Below, piece after piece: positions 1 to 5,573 of a DNA stretch of 5,656 bases. Positions within the stretch are counted from its first letter, which is position 1, and each line of letters starts with the position of its first letter. This stretch comes from Legionellaceae bacterium (GTDB lineage: Bacteria; Pseudomonadota; Gammaproteobacteria; Legionellales; Legionellaceae), in assembly GCA_947473535.1 (NCBI GenBank), contig CANJFK010000094.1:1-5656 (forward strand), written 5' to 3'. The notes beneath the pieces are model-generated. The model had not been told where the DNA came from. It was given only the letters and a program-made list of their open reading frames with translations, and searched no databases. Made by a program: the position numbers and the translations under genes.

Positions 1-1
1 C

Positions 2-484
2 TGGACTATTGAAATTAAAAACAGGGCGTTATTAAAATCCAGACATATCGACCCCGGATTATTTATGACTGTTTTAGCGTTCCAAGGCGATCGAGAGTAT
101 TGGGAGGAACAAAACGATGACTCGCAACGCCAAAGTGCCTCGCTTCATGCACACAAGATGGAGCAACAGCGTGTGGATAAGGATTTTAATCAGCAGATAC
201 AAGCCAAAATTGCTAAACTTACAGATGAGCAAAATTTGAATGCTGTTGAGCTTTTGGATCCGGATAGCCTCGAAATTTTGGCAAAAAAATTAGAGCGTGA
301 TTATCAAAGCCAGCTTAATGATCCTTCAGCATTTCGCGACCCGAAGGAAAAAATCAATGATTTCATTAATTTTTGCTTTGATTCCGTTCAGTCGAATCAA
401 ATCGATCCATCAGAGAAAAAAGCGATTTTATACCTAATACAACAAAGAATCGGCGTAAATTCCACAGAGACTGAGCAGGAATAA
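2..484 (+). CDS. 3' part of an unidentified soluble, charged protein (5' end outside window)
   Basis: The reading frame is open from base 2 to the TAA at 482-484, giving 160 visible residues. The first in-frame ATG is at 65, but the frame continues upstream of it to the window edge (starting WTIEIKNRALL) and no Shine-Dalgarno precedes that ATG. I therefore read this as the C-terminal part of a longer protein. The sequence is hydrophilic, with no signal peptide or membrane segment. It is rich in Gln, Asp, Glu and Lys and probably mostly helical, with possible coiled-coil stretches around EEQNDDSQRQ and QQQRVDKDFNQQ-like segments. The C-terminus is acidic (TETEQE). I recognise no catalytic motif or family and assign no function. 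It is separated from the downstream operon by about 570 bases containing a large palindrome, so it is probably a different transcription unit. If the ATG at 65 is real, the product is a 139-residue small protein. Confidence 0.6.
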   Translation, partial: WTIEIKNRALLKSRHIDPGLFMTVLAFQGDREYWEEQNDDSQRQSASLHAHKMEQQRVDKDFNQQIQAKIAKLTDEQNLNAVELLDPDSLEILAKKLERDYQSQLNDPSAFRDPKEKINDFINFCFDSVQSNQIDPSEKKAILYLIQQRIGVNSTETEQE

Positions 485-567
485 TACGTCCCTTAAGGTA
501 GTGCCATTGATCTGTGCAAGGTATACCCATTCCACCTGAAGGTACAGGTTTTAGCACCTGAAAAGAT

Positions 568-733
568 ATATACTCGATACGCATGAGTTTTCGGATTTTA
601 AGCTATTGCTTTTTCCATCTGTTGCTTCCAAAAAGATTTGCAATAGGGCTGGCTATTACGCATCTTTTTGGAAGCAACAGACAAAAAAATCAACTTACCT
701 AAAAAACCGAAAACTCATGTGTTTCGAGTATAT
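568..733. repeat. 166-bp nested palindrome, MITE-like or structured RNA element
   Basis: Two nested pairs of inverted repeats share one centre. The outer arms are 568-594 and 707-733: 27 bases each, 25 complementary, with ATATACTCGA at the left tip and TCGAGTATAT at the right. The inner arms, 618-637 and 662-681, are a perfect 20-bp pair. The apex (638-661) can form a further small stem, AATAG at 642-646 with CTATT at 653-657. The regions between the arms (595-617 and 682-706) are T-rich and A-rich respectively, so they may pair partly too. The whole unit could fold as one long hairpin on either strand. No T-run follows either stem, which argues against a simple terminator. A miniature inverted-repeat transposable element, a recombination site or a structured RNA are the alternatives. 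A TA-type target duplication is possible but cannot be distinguished from the AT-rich arm tips. Confidence 0.85.
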
Positions 734-821
734 TAATCCGCTTTGTCGAAGTAACCAAGCTATTTCTAACCCCCTTGCTAAATCATGGTACAATAAAAAA
801 ATATCCATATTTGAAGTTATC

Positions 822-956
822 ATGTCCTCTCATTATGACACACTTAAAGTCACTCTTCTTATGCAAGCCCTTCTTACTCGTCCGGAGCGTTTTAATCATA
901 AGCAACCACCCTGCAAGTGCTGCATGTCTGGATTGTGCCTAAAGGTAACTGAGTAA
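822..956 (+). CDS. Possible 44-residue Cys-rich small protein (doubtful)
   Basis: An ATG at 822 opens a 44-codon frame ending in TAA at 954-956. The product starts MSSHYDTLKV and has a C-terminal cluster of four cysteines, PPCKCCMSGLC (about residues 29-39), which could bind a metal or form disulfides. The same frame is open upstream to a TTG at 606, but that part runs through the palindrome arms and is unlikely to be translated. The only Shine-Dalgarno candidate is a weak GAAG at 814-817. No family is recognised. In favour of coding are the Cys cluster and the less AT-rich 3' half; against it are the short length and weak translation signals. It could also be the remnant of a longer gene. 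No function is proposed. Confidence 0.3.
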   Translation: MSSHYDTLKVTLLMQALLTRPERFNHKQPPCKCCMSGLCLKVTE

Positions 957-1050
957 TTAAAATATTATTAGCTAAAAAAGTATCTACTTGAAAAAGCAGT
1001 CTTTTCAAAGATGGACGGTAAGACCCAAGGATGTGCGGATGATAAATTAA
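957..1050 (+). promoter_or_regulatory. Untranslated leader of the operon with CsrA/RsmA-type GGA sites
   Basis: The 94 bases before the ATG at 1051 carry three GGA motifs, at 1013-1015, 1029-1031 and 1037-1039. The middle one lies in CCAAGGATGT (1025-1034), which matches 9 of 10 positions of the known CsrA SELEX core ACARGGAUGU. The last one is also the only Shine-Dalgarno candidate for the ATG at 1051, with an 11-base spacer. The first can sit in the loop of a stem GTCTT (999-1003)/AAGAC (1020-1024). CsrA/RsmA commonly represses exopolysaccharide operons by binding such leaders, so the context fits; binding is inferred. A promoter is uncertain: TTGTGC (933-938) and TAAAAT (958-963) are 19 bases apart, which is wider than ideal. 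Confidence 0.45.
988..1008. repeat. Small hairpin in the operon leader
   Basis: TTGAAAA (988-994) and TTTTCAA (1002-1008) are a perfect 7-bp inverted repeat with a 7-base loop. Its right arm shares bases 1002-1003 with the alternative stem GTCTT/AAGAC (999-1003/1020-1024), so the two foldings exclude each other. It could be an operator dyad at DNA level or part of a switching leader RNA. It is AT-rich and weak. Confidence 0.4.
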
Positions 1051-2799
1051 ATGAAAAAAATTATATTGGTTTTTATCTCTATGGTAACGATGTTAATCAC
1101 GCTTACATGTTTGTTTTTTATTCCAAAGATGAGTTTAAAACATCATGAAAAGAATACTGTTTTATTGCTCTTGCCAGATTTAAATTCAGATCCCATATTG
1201 ATACAAATATGGAAAGATGCTGCGCAAAAGGAAGGGATCCAGTTAGAGGTGATGACAGACAATGAATTTCGTTTACCAATAAATCAACAGCATCTTTATT
1301 ATAAAGGCATTATTTTATCCGATTCAATTCACGCGAGAATGTCCCGATCACTTGCAGATAACCTCAAGTCATATGTAAATACTGGCGGCCATGTGATGTT
1401 GGTATATGATGCAGGTACACAAAACCTTCAGGGACAACCGTATCAAAAAGGATCATTGTTTTCCAGTATATTACATGTTGATTACGGTACACTAGTAATG
1501 TCAGGCGAGCAAACGAACATCATGACGAGCACGGTCGGACAAAGTGACGTGGTTTTAAAGCAGCTTGGCGTATTGCCAGAAAACTTTACTTTGACTGCTC
1601 CCGACACGCATCTTTACATTGGTAGTCATGAATTATTTTATGCCCTGTCGTCTTCTGAATATGGGCCGTTGATGTATCAACACTTCCTCACCAAACCAAT
1701 CAATACAAACATACCATTAATTCTAACTACCCCAGATCATCAGTTTATTGCTGGTATTAAATCATTCGGTAAAGGAGACATATTATTTGTAAACCTTCCA
1801 TTGACGTTTTTATCTCTCGGTAAAGATACGATGCTGATGCATATATTTTTACGACATTTTGCTACTCATATTTTAAAGTTATCAATACCTGGTCCGATTC
1901 ATAAAAAGAGTCCTCTACTGGTGAGTGTTTCTTTACCCAAAAACAAACCATCGGTTAGAGCAATTGAAAACAAAAAGCCCCTTGTCAAACAGGCAAAGAC
2001 AAAGACAAAGACAACGCCTTTTATCTTGACCAAATCTCATCGGCAGCACAACTTAAAGCATGCGACTATGCCGCCCATGCCTATAATGGGTTATGTTGAA
2101 GGCGGCGCTTTATATGGATATTTGACATCTGGTTATGGCACTTGGTCTAATCAATACCTACGCACTTTTGCCCAGATAAGCCCTAAAAACAGTGTCGGCT
2201 TACTCGTTACTAATAATTATGAATATAGAGAGCATGGGGATTATATTGCGCTTGAGCAGGTACATGTATTTAATGAAAATTGGTATACAAATTTCAACAT
2301 CGGAACCAGTAATAGCTCAATTTATCTTCCTAAATATAATATTGGCGGGAAAGTATTTAGAAAACTGATGCCGAACCGAGCGTTGGTCGCTTATTTAGGT
2401 GTTCGTGCATACCGATGGCGACCCACTTACTCAACCCAGGATATTAATCCAGGATTGATTTATTATTTTAAGAAGCCTTGGATAGTAGAAATGGGTACTT
2501 ATATTAATCGCAGTAATCCAGGTAATATTTACTCCGCATCAGTTTATACAGTGGTCACGCAAGGCAGTAATAAACATCATTATCTGACGCTACGCTTGGG
2601 TATTGGAAAAGAGGCTTATTTGCCCTTGGGTACTGGCGTCCCGGCTGCAGTAGGTTATTTTAGTACCGTAGTTACTGGCACATGGCGTCAATGGTGGGGA
2701 TGTAATTGGGGAACCAATATTGCTGTTGAAAATTATTACAATCCATTTTATAAACGATACGCGGCGACTGTTGGCCTATTCAAGGATTTTTCAATATGA
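1051..2799 (+). CDS. GATase-like periplasmic domain fused to YaiO-type outer-membrane beta-barrel
   Basis: This is a 582-residue envelope protein and the first gene of the putative polysaccharide operon. Residues 1-25 are a Lys-Lys start and one hydrophobic segment (ILVFISMVTMLITL...), a signal peptide or anchor with no clear AxA cleavage site or lipobox. Residues about 35-275 look like an alpha/beta domain of the glutamine-amidotransferase-like fold, with VLLLLPD, then a helix, YVNTGGHVMLVYDAG (108-122), and GKGDILFVNLPLTFL (240-254). I see no Cys at the usual nucleophile elbow, so it is probably a binding rather than a catalytic domain. Residues 290-345 form a Lys/Pro/Thr-rich linker. Residues 346-582 alternate aromatic and glycine-rich strands (MGYVEGGALYGYLT to VGLFKDFSI), ending in aromatic F-K-D-F-S-I, as in YaiO-family outer-membrane barrels. 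Inferred role: export or outer-membrane anchoring of a polymer. The domain calls come from reading the sequence. The stop overlaps the next start as ATGA. Confidence 0.8.
   Translation: MKKIILVFISMVTMLITLTCLFFIPKMSLKHHEKNTVLLLLPDLNSDPILIQIWKDAAQKEGIQLEVMTDNEFRLPINQQHLYYKGIILSDSIHARMSRSLADNLKSYVNTGGHVMLVYDAGTQNLQGQPYQKGSLFSSILHVDYGTLVMSGEQTNIMTSTVGQSDVVLKQLGVLPENFTLTAPDTHLYIGSHELFYALSSSEYGPLMYQHFLTKPINTNIPLILTTPDHQFIAGIKSFGKGDILFVNLPLTFLSLGKDTMLMHIFLRHFATHILKLSIPGPIHKKSPLLVSVSLPKNKPSVRAIENKKPLVKQAKTKTKTTPFILTKSHRQHNLKHATMPPMPIMGYVEGGALYGYLTSGYGTWSNQYLRTFAQISPKNSVGLLVTNNYEYREHGDYIALEQVHVFNENWYTNFNIGTSNSSIYLPKYNIGGKVFRKLMPNRALVAYLGVRAYRWRPTYSTQDINPGLIYYFKKPWIVEMGTYINRSNPGNIYSASVYTVVTQGSNKHHYLTLRLGIGKEAYLPLGTGVPAAVGYFSTVVTGTWRQWWGCNWGTNIAVENYYNPFYKRYAATVGLFKDFSI
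1994..2013 (+). repeat. Short hexamer tandem repeat in the linker of the fusion gene
   Basis: Three perfect tandem copies of CAAAGA plus a partial fourth encode a Lys-Thr dipeptide repeat (residues about 315-321) in the linker between the periplasmic domain and the barrel. Gain or loss of units would keep the frame and only change linker length. Confidence 0.7.
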
Positions 2800-3584
2800 G
2801 TAATAAAAAAAGCATGGTGATTACTTTCCCTTTTCGTTCATTTCATAATCAAAATTTCAATATCAAAGTATGTTTATTTTTTTTCCTGCCAATTCTGTTT
2901 AATTGGGCCATTATCGCGAGCCTCAACCATATCATGCAATTCTGGGGTTATATTATACAGTATGGGCTAACTACATTAACTACAAAAGGAAGCGTAGCTT
3001 ATATCCAATACTCTATTTTTCATGTCAATTTTTTTGTGCCATCGATGGTACTTTCCGCTGAAATACCAAGCACACAAATTAGTTGGAACACTCTGTTTTT
3101 GACAATAGTATTCTTCTTGCTCTCTTTTTTAATGAAAGAATCATACACGCCAGTTAAATATTATGTTAGAGCATTTATTATTATCATGTGGTGCACGTTG
3201 GTTTATTTTTACTTCGAACCCAGCTCGTTTCCATATGATATTGCTCTATATACAAAAAGTGGTTTCTTACAAATTTTAGCGTTATTACTCGCAACGCCGT
3301 GGATTTATTGTTTAACTTATTATGTGTATGGATATCGACTCATTTCAAAAATCGCACTGACCGCATTAGTTCTGAATTATCTTATTATATTGGCACCTTT
3401 CCAATATTTGCTAAATGCTATTTTAATTCATCAACTCTCGCTCATCCTGATGCCAGCGCTATTTTTTTTCGCGGGACTTTTAATGAACATTCTATCTATA
3501 GTTGCTTTTTACGCTTATGGGATCAGCATGGCACATCGTTACCCAAAATATACTCAGGAACGTGCAACTCATGCACGTTCCTGA
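2796..3584 (+). CDS. Polytopic inner-membrane protein of unknown family
   Basis: This 262-residue protein has a short cytoplasmic-looking N-terminus (about 23 residues, basic) and about seven hydrophobic segments, at roughly residues 24-43, 97-113, 125-140, 157-179, 183-203, 205-225 and 227-244. The C-terminal tail is basic and hydrophilic (HRYPKYTQERATHARS). The loop between segments 1 and 2 (about 50 residues) is the longest and is probably periplasmic. I recognise no family signature. The ATG overlaps the stop of the previous gene as ATGA, with AAGGA at 2782-2786 at a 9-base spacing, so the start is well supported and translation is probably coupled. Its place between the barrel protein and the bactofilin-like/synthase genes suggests an inner-membrane accessory or export component; this is inferred from context only. 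A frame that overlaps its 3' end belongs to the next gene and is not translated there. Confidence 0.8.
   Translation: MSNKKSMVITFPFRSFHNQNFNIKVCLFFFLPILFNWAIIASLNHIMQFWGYIIQYGLTTLTTKGSVAYIQYSIFHVNFFVPSMVLSAEIPSTQISWNTLFLTIVFFLLSFLMKESYTPVKYYVRAFIIIMWCTLVYFYFEPSSFPYDIALYTKSGFLQILALLLATPWIYCLTYYVYGYRLISKIALTALVLNYLIILAPFQYLLNAILIHQLSLILMPALFFFAGLLMNILSIVAFYAYGISMAHRYPKYTQERATHARS
3554..3584. repeat. Strong 13-bp hairpin over the stop codon of the membrane-protein gene
   Basis: Bases 3554-3566 and 3572-3584 are perfectly complementary (13 bp) with a 5-base loop ACTCA. The right arm contains the TGA stop of the upstream gene. The bases after it (ATAAGATTTCTTC) lack a T-run, so it is a poor intrinsic terminator. 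An RNA-processing, mRNA-stability or attenuation role inside the operon fits better. The right-arm end TCCTGA (3579-3584) is also complementary to TCAGGA (3599-3604), which covers the next gene's ribosome binding site, giving a possible alternative fold. Confidence 0.8.
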
Positions 3585-3600
3585 ATAAGATTTCTTCATC

Positions 3601-3605
3601 AGGAG
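3601..3605 (+). promoter_or_regulatory. Ribosome binding site AGGAG of the bactofilin-like gene
   Basis: AGGAG is the only strong Shine-Dalgarno in the gap. It lies 11 bases before the ATG at 3617 and 5 bases before an in-frame TTG at 3611. It rules out the far-upstream in-frame starts beginning at 3299, which lie inside the membrane-protein gene. ATG 3617 is preferred by codon and TTG 3611 by spacing; they differ by two residues. Confidence 0.7.
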
Positions 3606-3616
3606 TGATATTGGAT

Positions 3617-4675
3617 ATGCAGCAATTACCCTGTTTGGTATTACTTGCTTTTGTCACAGCCATACTATACGTGCTTCCTTTTATACCAGCATTGATTGAA
3701 TGGATGACCAAAGCTGACTCAAACCCAGCTCATGTTAATTTTCAGGACAGAACAATTGTTGATTATTGTATTCGAATGTTTAACGATGACATAGATGATC
3801 AGTTTGGATCGTTACTAGATGACTATCAGCAGTTAACTATAGATCAGCATGGTGTGCATGTGGATGGTTCTGAATATTATATTACTGGAAAAACAGGGCC
3901 TTTAGTGCTGTCTGATAAAGAGACTATCAGTAAGAAAACAAATAAGATTGTTTTAATCTGTCAACAGGCTATTTTACCCGATAACATGACGTTTGAAAAT
4001 AAAGTTTATGCTAGAAAAGGCCTTATAACAGGCGTAAACAGCACATTCAATGAAGTCGTTTCAGCGGGTAGTATGCTAGTAAAATCAGGTGTAGTGATCA
4101 ATAAACTGATGTTTAGTGGGGCATCAACAACGTTTGATGAGGGTTGTACTCTTAATGGATACACCAGGGCTCAAAATAAACTTCATTTTTTAGGAAGGGC
4201 TAAATTTAACTATTTATATGCGCCGATCATTGAGTTTGGACACATTAAGTTTGATGCACCGATAAAAGCAATAGATATTTTTTTAGAAGACATACCGCGG
4301 ATAATAACTCAAAAAGACTTAGTCATACCCATGGGAACACAACAGAAAAACCATATTGTAGCCAAGGCATCGTTGGTGATTAAACCTGGTTGCAAGATCA
4401 CGGGAAATATCAAAAGTTATCATGATGTTATCATTGAAAATGACAACGCCATTATTGGCGCAATCTTTTCTGAAAAAGACATCAGTATTTCTAGTGGCTG
4501 TTATATTCAGGGACCTATCGTTGCAAAAGGGACGCTTAGAATTGGAGATAATTGTATCATTGGAGCTAAAGATGACATGACCAGCCTAGTTGCTCAAACC
4601 ATAATTATTTCTGGTAACTGTCGTGTATTTGGTCTTATCCTTGCCAAATTGAATGGAGTTAGCCAAAATGAATGA
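3617..4675 (+). CDS. Membrane-anchored bactofilin-like (polymer-forming) beta-helix protein
   Basis: This is a 352-residue protein. Residues about 4-27 (LPCLVLLAFVTAILYVLPF...) form one transmembrane anchor. Residues 30-105 are a hydrophilic acidic segment. From about 108 to 212 and again from 246 to 345 the sequence is a run of short strands with small or Gly turns and hydrophobic spacing, for example ASLVIKPGCKITGNI, DISISSGCYIQGPIVAKGTLRIGDNCIIGA and IIISGNCRVFGLILA (cut here to pieces). This is the pattern of bactofilin / polymer-forming cytoskeletal domains. A non-repeat insert (about 213-245) separates the two blocks. Typical bactofilins are one short cytosolic block, so the anchor, the length and the double block are unusual. 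It may scaffold the synthase that follows. A left-handed beta-helix acyltransferase is a less likely alternative because no catalytic His with hexapeptide repeats is evident. The last 8 bases overlap the synthase gene. Confidence 0.75.
   Translation: MQQLPCLVLLAFVTAILYVLPFIPALIEWMTKADSNPAHVNFQDRTIVDYCIRMFNDDIDDQFGSLLDDYQQLTIDQHGVHVDGSEYYITGKTGPLVLSDKETISKKTNKIVLICQQAILPDNMTFENKVYARKGLITGVNSTFNEVVSAGSMLVKSGVVINKLMFSGASTTFDEGCTLNGYTRAQNKLHFLGRAKFNYLYAPIIEFGHIKFDAPIKAIDIFLEDIPRIITQKDLVIPMGTQQKNHIVAKASLVIKPGCKITGNIKSYHDVIIENDNAIIGAIFSEKDISISSGCYIQGPIVAKGTLRIGDNCIIGAKDDMTSLVAQTIIISGNCRVFGLILAKLNGVSQNE
4655..4658 (+). promoter_or_regulatory. Ribosome binding site GGAG deciding the glycosyltransferase start
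   Basis: GGAG lies 9 bases before the ATG at 4668. The other in-frame ATG at 4653 overlaps this motif and has no Shine-Dalgarno of its own, so 4668 is taken as the start. The protein then begins MNELFILVPLF, directly with its first membrane segment. Confidence 0.65.
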
Positions 4676-5573
4676 GTTATTTATTCTAGTGCCACTATTT
4701 ATTATTCTTTTTATTTTAGGCCTCTATGTCATTCGTCATTTTAGATTTGCTATAAACCGATTATTTGGCACACAGCATAATTTATACGCTGAAATTATTG
4801 AAGCTAATTGGCCAAGTGTTACCATTCTTATTGCCGCACACAATGAAGAAGCCGTGATTGCTGATATTTTGCTCGGGATCTTACAGGTTGATTATCCGTT
4901 GGATAAACTTCAAGTCATCATTGTTAATGATCGTTCAACTGATGACACTGGCAATATTGTGGATGCTTTTATTCATAATCACCCTGGCCGGTTCACGCAT
5001 TTTTTTCGAAAAGAAGGATCGCCTGGAAAAAGTGCTGCGTTGGTGGATGCCATGCCATTAATTCAGGGTTCAATTTCATTGTTTTTTGATGCGGATTATG
5101 TTCCAGGTAAGTTTTTAATCAAAGAATTGGTGAGTCCTTTTTTCGATCCGGAAGTGGGTTCTGTGATGGGGCGAGTGATACCAGGAAATACATCCAAGAA
5201 TTTATTAACGCGCTTGATTGATCTTGAACGAACCGGAGGGTATCAAGTGAACCAGCAAGCTCGAGAGAATTTACGTACTATTCCTCAGTATGGCGGTACG
5301 TCTGGTGGCCTTAGAACTCAAGCACTAAAGGAAGTGGGTGGTTGGAATGCAAAATACTTAGCGGAAGACACGGAAATAACGTTTCGTCTATTATGTCAGC
5401 AATGGCTTGTCGTCTATCAAAATAATGCTGAATGCATTGAACTTGTTCCTGAAACTTGGCCCGTTCGTATTCGTCAGATTAAACGCTGGGCAAAGGGCCA
5501 CAATCAAGTCCTGTTTAAATTGGGTATTCTTGCCTATCGTGATCACTCATTCTTGTTCTACCGTGATCAGTGA
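4668..5573 (+). CDS. Processive family 2 glycosyltransferase, C-terminus truncated by inserted DNA
   Basis: This is an inner-membrane polysaccharide synthase that transfers sugars from nucleotide-sugars to a growing chain. Residues 4-22 are a transmembrane segment. The GT-A domain follows with VTILIAAHNEE (51-61), the UDP-binding Asp in VNDRS (D88), the DxD motif in FDADYVP (141-143), GGTSGG (209-214), the catalytic-base region AEDTEI (E233-D234) and QIKRW (Q270, R273, W274), the QxxRW motif of processive synthases. All key residues are present. Members of this group usually have about 400 or more residues, with two or more membrane helices after QxxRW. Here the frame leaves native sequence at about residue 287 and ends after 301 residues, and its last residues (YRDHSFLFYRDQ) and the TGA are coded by 24-bp repeats of the inserted element. 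The product is therefore probably non-functional as it stands, because the channel-forming C-terminal helices are missing. The substrate sugar cannot be read. No PilZ domain is visible. Confidence 0.85.
   Translation: MNELFILVPLFIILFILGLYVIRHFRFAINRLFGTQHNLYAEIIEANWPSVTILIAAHNEEAVIADILLGILQVDYPLDKLQVIIVNDRSTDDTGNIVDAFIHNHPGRFTHFFRKEGSPGKSAALVDAMPLIQGSISLFFDADYVPGKFLIKELVSPFFDPEVGSVMGRVIPGNTSKNLLTRLIDLERTGGYQVNQQARENLRTIPQYGGTSGGLRTQALKEVGGWNAKYLAEDTEITFRLLCQQWLVVYQNNAECIELVPETWPVRIRQIKRWAKGHNQVLFKLGILAYRDHSFLFYRDQ

Larger units (their letters stand above)
485..1050. other. Gene-poor intergenic stretch with palindrome, small ORF and leader
   Basis: About 566 bases separate the first gene from the exopolysaccharide-type operon. 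From 485 to 567 I see no gene, only short repeats: the octamer CACCTGAA occurs at 533-540 and 555-562, and CAGGT (545-549) faces ACCTG (556-560) as a small hairpin. None is followed by a T-run, so no clear terminator for the first gene is visible. A 166-base palindrome fills 568-733. From 734 to 821 the DNA is AT-rich without recognisable signals. A frame open from a TTG at 606 to 956 runs through the palindrome, and I do not believe its first part is coding. Confidence 0.6.

Noticed and set aside
1..42. CTGGA (1-5) facing TCCAG (38-42)
   Set aside because: A 5-bp inverted pair at this spacing is expected by chance.
366..584. Minus-strand frame of 72 codons
   Set aside because: It overlaps the first gene antisense and the palindrome, and has no ribosome binding site or recognisable sequence.
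568..733. Integron attC site or intrinsic terminator
   Set aside because: No paired RYYYAAC/GTTRRRY core sites are at the ends, and neither stem is followed by a T-run.
606..821. Upstream extension of the small frame from a TTG at 606
   Set aside because: It reads straight through the palindrome arms, has no Shine-Dalgarno, and its residues look like translated AT-rich noncoding DNA.
957..1050. Cyclic-di-GMP (GEMM) riboswitch before the polysaccharide operon
   Set aside because: The context is attractive, but the conserved GEMM core, its GNRA loop and its receptor stem are not present. The GGA-rich leader fits CsrA better.
1011..1148. 45-codon frame from the ATG at 1011, overlapping the fusion gene start
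   Set aside because: Its residues are a shifted reading of the leader and signal-anchor region, and it lacks a good Shine-Dalgarno.
3299..3616. Far-upstream start of the bactofilin-like gene inside the membrane-protein gene
   Set aside because: The extra residues overlap a well-supported gene by 286 bases, lack a Shine-Dalgarno and do not look like protein. The AGGAG at 3601 sets the start.
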